A DNA stretch of 64,000 nucleotides from Mycobacterium sp. 852002-51057_SCH5723018 (GTDB lineage Bacteria; Actinomycetota; Actinomycetes; Mycobacteriales; Mycobacteriaceae), in the NCBI RefSeq assembly GCF_001667035.1, contig NZ_LZIR01000040.1:62001-126000 (forward strand). The letters are read 5' to 3'. Below, one piece after another: positions 62,769-64,000 of the stretch. Position 1 is the stretch's first letter, and each line of letters opens with the position of its first letter. The position numbers and the translations under genes were made by a program. The notes beneath the pieces were generated by a model that had not been told where the DNA came from, searched no databases, and saw nothing but the letters and a program-made list of their open reading frames with translations.

Positions 62769-63290
62769 TTAGCGGCGCGCCGCGCGTTGGGGTGAGTCGT
62801 TGACGAGCTCGCCCTCGAATGTCGACATCGCAGCGATCATTGCGGTGAAAACGCGGTGGGCGGCAGCGAGGTCCCTATCGCTGAGATCCGCCATGGCTGC
62901 TCGCAGATGAGCGCCCAGCGGCGCGAAGAAGGCCTGCGCCGTAGCCATGCCGCGGTCCTCGTAGCGCAGCAACCACTTTCGTCGGTCGTCGGGGTCGGGT
63001 TCGCGTCGAATATGCCCCTCGTCGATCATTCGATCGACGAGGTAGGTAATCGCCGCGGACGACACGCCCAAACGTTGGCGCAGCTGCGCCAAGGTCAATG
63101 GCGCACCCGCGGTTTCACCGACCATGATGTGAAGGAGCGCGTGAAAGTCGGTGGTACCCAAGTCATTCTGGCGCGCGAAGTGGCGGCCCAGGCGATCCGA
63201 TTGCGCTGTGATCGCGCGCATGTCGGCCGACAGCCGCTTCTCCAGCTCGCCGCGGCTCGGCGGTGGGTCGTGTGCGCGGCGCTTCGTCAC
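62769..63290 (-). CDS. MarR family regulator
   Basis: 173 residues. Winged helix: TDFHALLHIMVGETAGAPLTLAQLRQRLGVSSAAITYLVDRMIDEGHIRREPDPDDRRKWLLRYEDRG, in which DPDDRRKWLL is the wing with the conserved D..DRR motif. Flanking helices form the dimer. It precedes tspO on the same strand by 107 bp and probably controls it in response to a small ligand or oxidant. Nothing was recognised in the 141 bp between it and the STAS gene. Confidence 0.9.
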   Translation of the reverse strand: MTKRRAHDPPPSRGELEKRLSADMRAITAQSDRLGRHFARQNDLGTTDFHALLHIMVGETAGAPLTLAQLRQRLGVSSAAITYLVDRMIDEGHIRREPDPDDRRKWLLRYEDRGMATAQAFFAPLGAHLRAAMADLSDRDLAAAHRVFTAMIAAMSTFEGELVNDSPQRAARR

Positions 63291-63431
63291 CTACCCGCAT
63301 CCTTCATCAGACCCACAGCGTATCCGCGCGCCTCACGAAAGACCTAACAGAACCCACCGCTCCTCGGGCCGAGCTTGCCGCGGGGTCGGGTTTGGCGGCC
63401 CAGCACGCGAAAATTGAAGGTGCCTAGGGCT

Positions 63432-63935
63432 TTACGGCCTCAGTACGGGATCGCTGCGACGCGCGGCCAGGTGCCTGGTCTCTCGGTCCTGGACCATGTC
63501 GGAGAGGAACCCGCGGCGTGACCGGACGATGTCCTCGATGAGCTGAAGGGCTTCGGCCACCGACCCGACGACGGGCAAACCGTGGTCGCCGACGATGCCG
63601 AGCAGCGGGCGCATCGCGGCCCCGGCGACCACGCTGCAGTGCACCCGGGTCTGCTGATGTTCGTGGTTGAGCACCTGCAGCGCTCGGAACCCGTCAAGGC
63701 TCAGGAAATCGAGGTGACTCAAATCGAGGATCAACGGGGTTTTCAGCCGGGCGAAGCGGCGAATCGCTCGGGCGACGTGCGACGCATTCGAGGCGTCGAT
63801 CTCGCCGTCAATGCGCAGGACGGTGCCCAGGCTGCGCGCGTAAACGAACAGTCGCGCGCCGTTGAAGTCGGCCATGTACCGGCAGCGGTCAGGTTGGCCT
63901 TGGTCGGGTGTACCCGTGGGATGAATAGCGCTCAT
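63432..63935 (-). CDS. STAS-domain anti-anti-sigma type protein
   Basis: 167 residues. The STAS fold is at about 25-140: RLFVYARSLGTVLRIDGEIDASNASHVARAIRRFARLKTPLILDLSHLDFLSLDGFRALQVLNHEHQQTR, then HCSVVAGAAMRPLLGIVGDHGLPVVGSVAEALQLI. The segment LDLSHLDFLSLDG contains the Ser at the position phosphorylated in SpoIIAA-like antagonists. No cognate kinase or sigma factor is adjacent in view; the MEDS/HATPase protein at 18.4 kb is a conceivable partner type. ATG 63935. The last 65 bases of the window hold nothing recognised. Confidence 0.85.
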   Translation of the reverse strand: MSAIHPTGTPDQGQPDRCRYMADFNGARLFVYARSLGTVLRIDGEIDASNASHVARAIRRFARLKTPLILDLSHLDFLSLDGFRALQVLNHEHQQTRVHCSVVAGAAMRPLLGIVGDHGLPVVGSVAEALQLIEDIVRSRRGFLSDMVQDRETRHLAARRSDPVLRP

Positions 63936-64000
63936 GTGAATGCCCGTCGATCACGCTGCGGGGGAGTGGTGGTGCAGCACACGCCGCTCCGGAAGGCAAG

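Overview
The window is high-GC mycobacterial chromosome. Nearly every gene of the right-hand two thirds matches, in order but inverted, the Mycobacterium tuberculosis segment Rv3033-Rv3063: ligB, cstA, fadE22, a double GntR regulator, cyp136, dinB2, nrdH/nrdI/nrdE, nrdF2, adhC, fecB, ctaD, serB2, an ABC ATPase, a NUDIX protein, echA17, two methyltransferases, a TB22.2-like protein, a PQQ-propeller lipoprotein and an acyltransferase. Genus-typical families (MspA porin, MmpS/MmpL, DUF3349, DUF4333, many acyl-CoA dehydrogenases and TetR regulators) support a slow-growing Mycobacterium. Species cannot be fixed from the sequence alone; M. tuberculosis comparisons are from memory.

Layout. 0-4.7 kb: end of a phosphotransferase, a small secreted protein, an MspA-type porin, an acyl-CoA dehydrogenase/enoyl-CoA hydratase pair and an F420-type oxidoreductase. 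4.7-11.9 kb: a closely packed minus-strand run ligB-cstA-Hsp70-ppk2-SDR. 12-18.3 kb: lipid catabolism (SDR, FadE22, DUF35 plus thiolase-like lipid-transfer protein) next to a tandemly duplicated GntR regulator; two copies of a shared AATACAGTA motif sit in front of fadE22 and between DUF35 and the thiolase-like gene. 18.4-20.2 kb: a MEDS/HATPase regulator and a stand-alone LeuA-regulatory-domain protein preceded by what looks like a leaderless leader peptide and switchable RNA hairpins. 20.2-25.7 kb: cyp136, TetR/SDR, dinB2/TetR and an FMN reductase, with clear TetR-type operators.

25.7-46.6 kb: the class Ib ribonucleotide reductase genes. nrdHIE and nrdF2 each carry a pair of NrdR-like boxes spaced 32 bp, so they look co-regulated although 16.5 kb apart. 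Genes not expected between them from M. tuberculosis gene order lie at 29.3-38.1 kb (FAD oxidoreductase, mmpS-mmpL, AraC, TetR, MFS pump) and 40.7-45.5 kb (NmrA-like protein, SDR, PYROXD2-like oxidoreductase, two TetR). The nrdI N-terminus contains an in-frame copy of an interspersed repeat that is otherwise intergenic.

46.6-64 kb: a small unknown gene between two copies of the nrdF2 3' end, a secreted protein, DUF3349, adhC, fecB, ctaD, serB2, a tightly overlapping cluster ABC-NUDIX-echA17-methyltransferases, TB22.2-like protein, PQQ lipoprotein and membrane protein, acyltransferase, a decayed DUF4333 gene, and a MarR-TspO pair with a STAS protein at the end. No tRNA, rRNA, CRISPR array, insertion sequence or replication origin was recognised.
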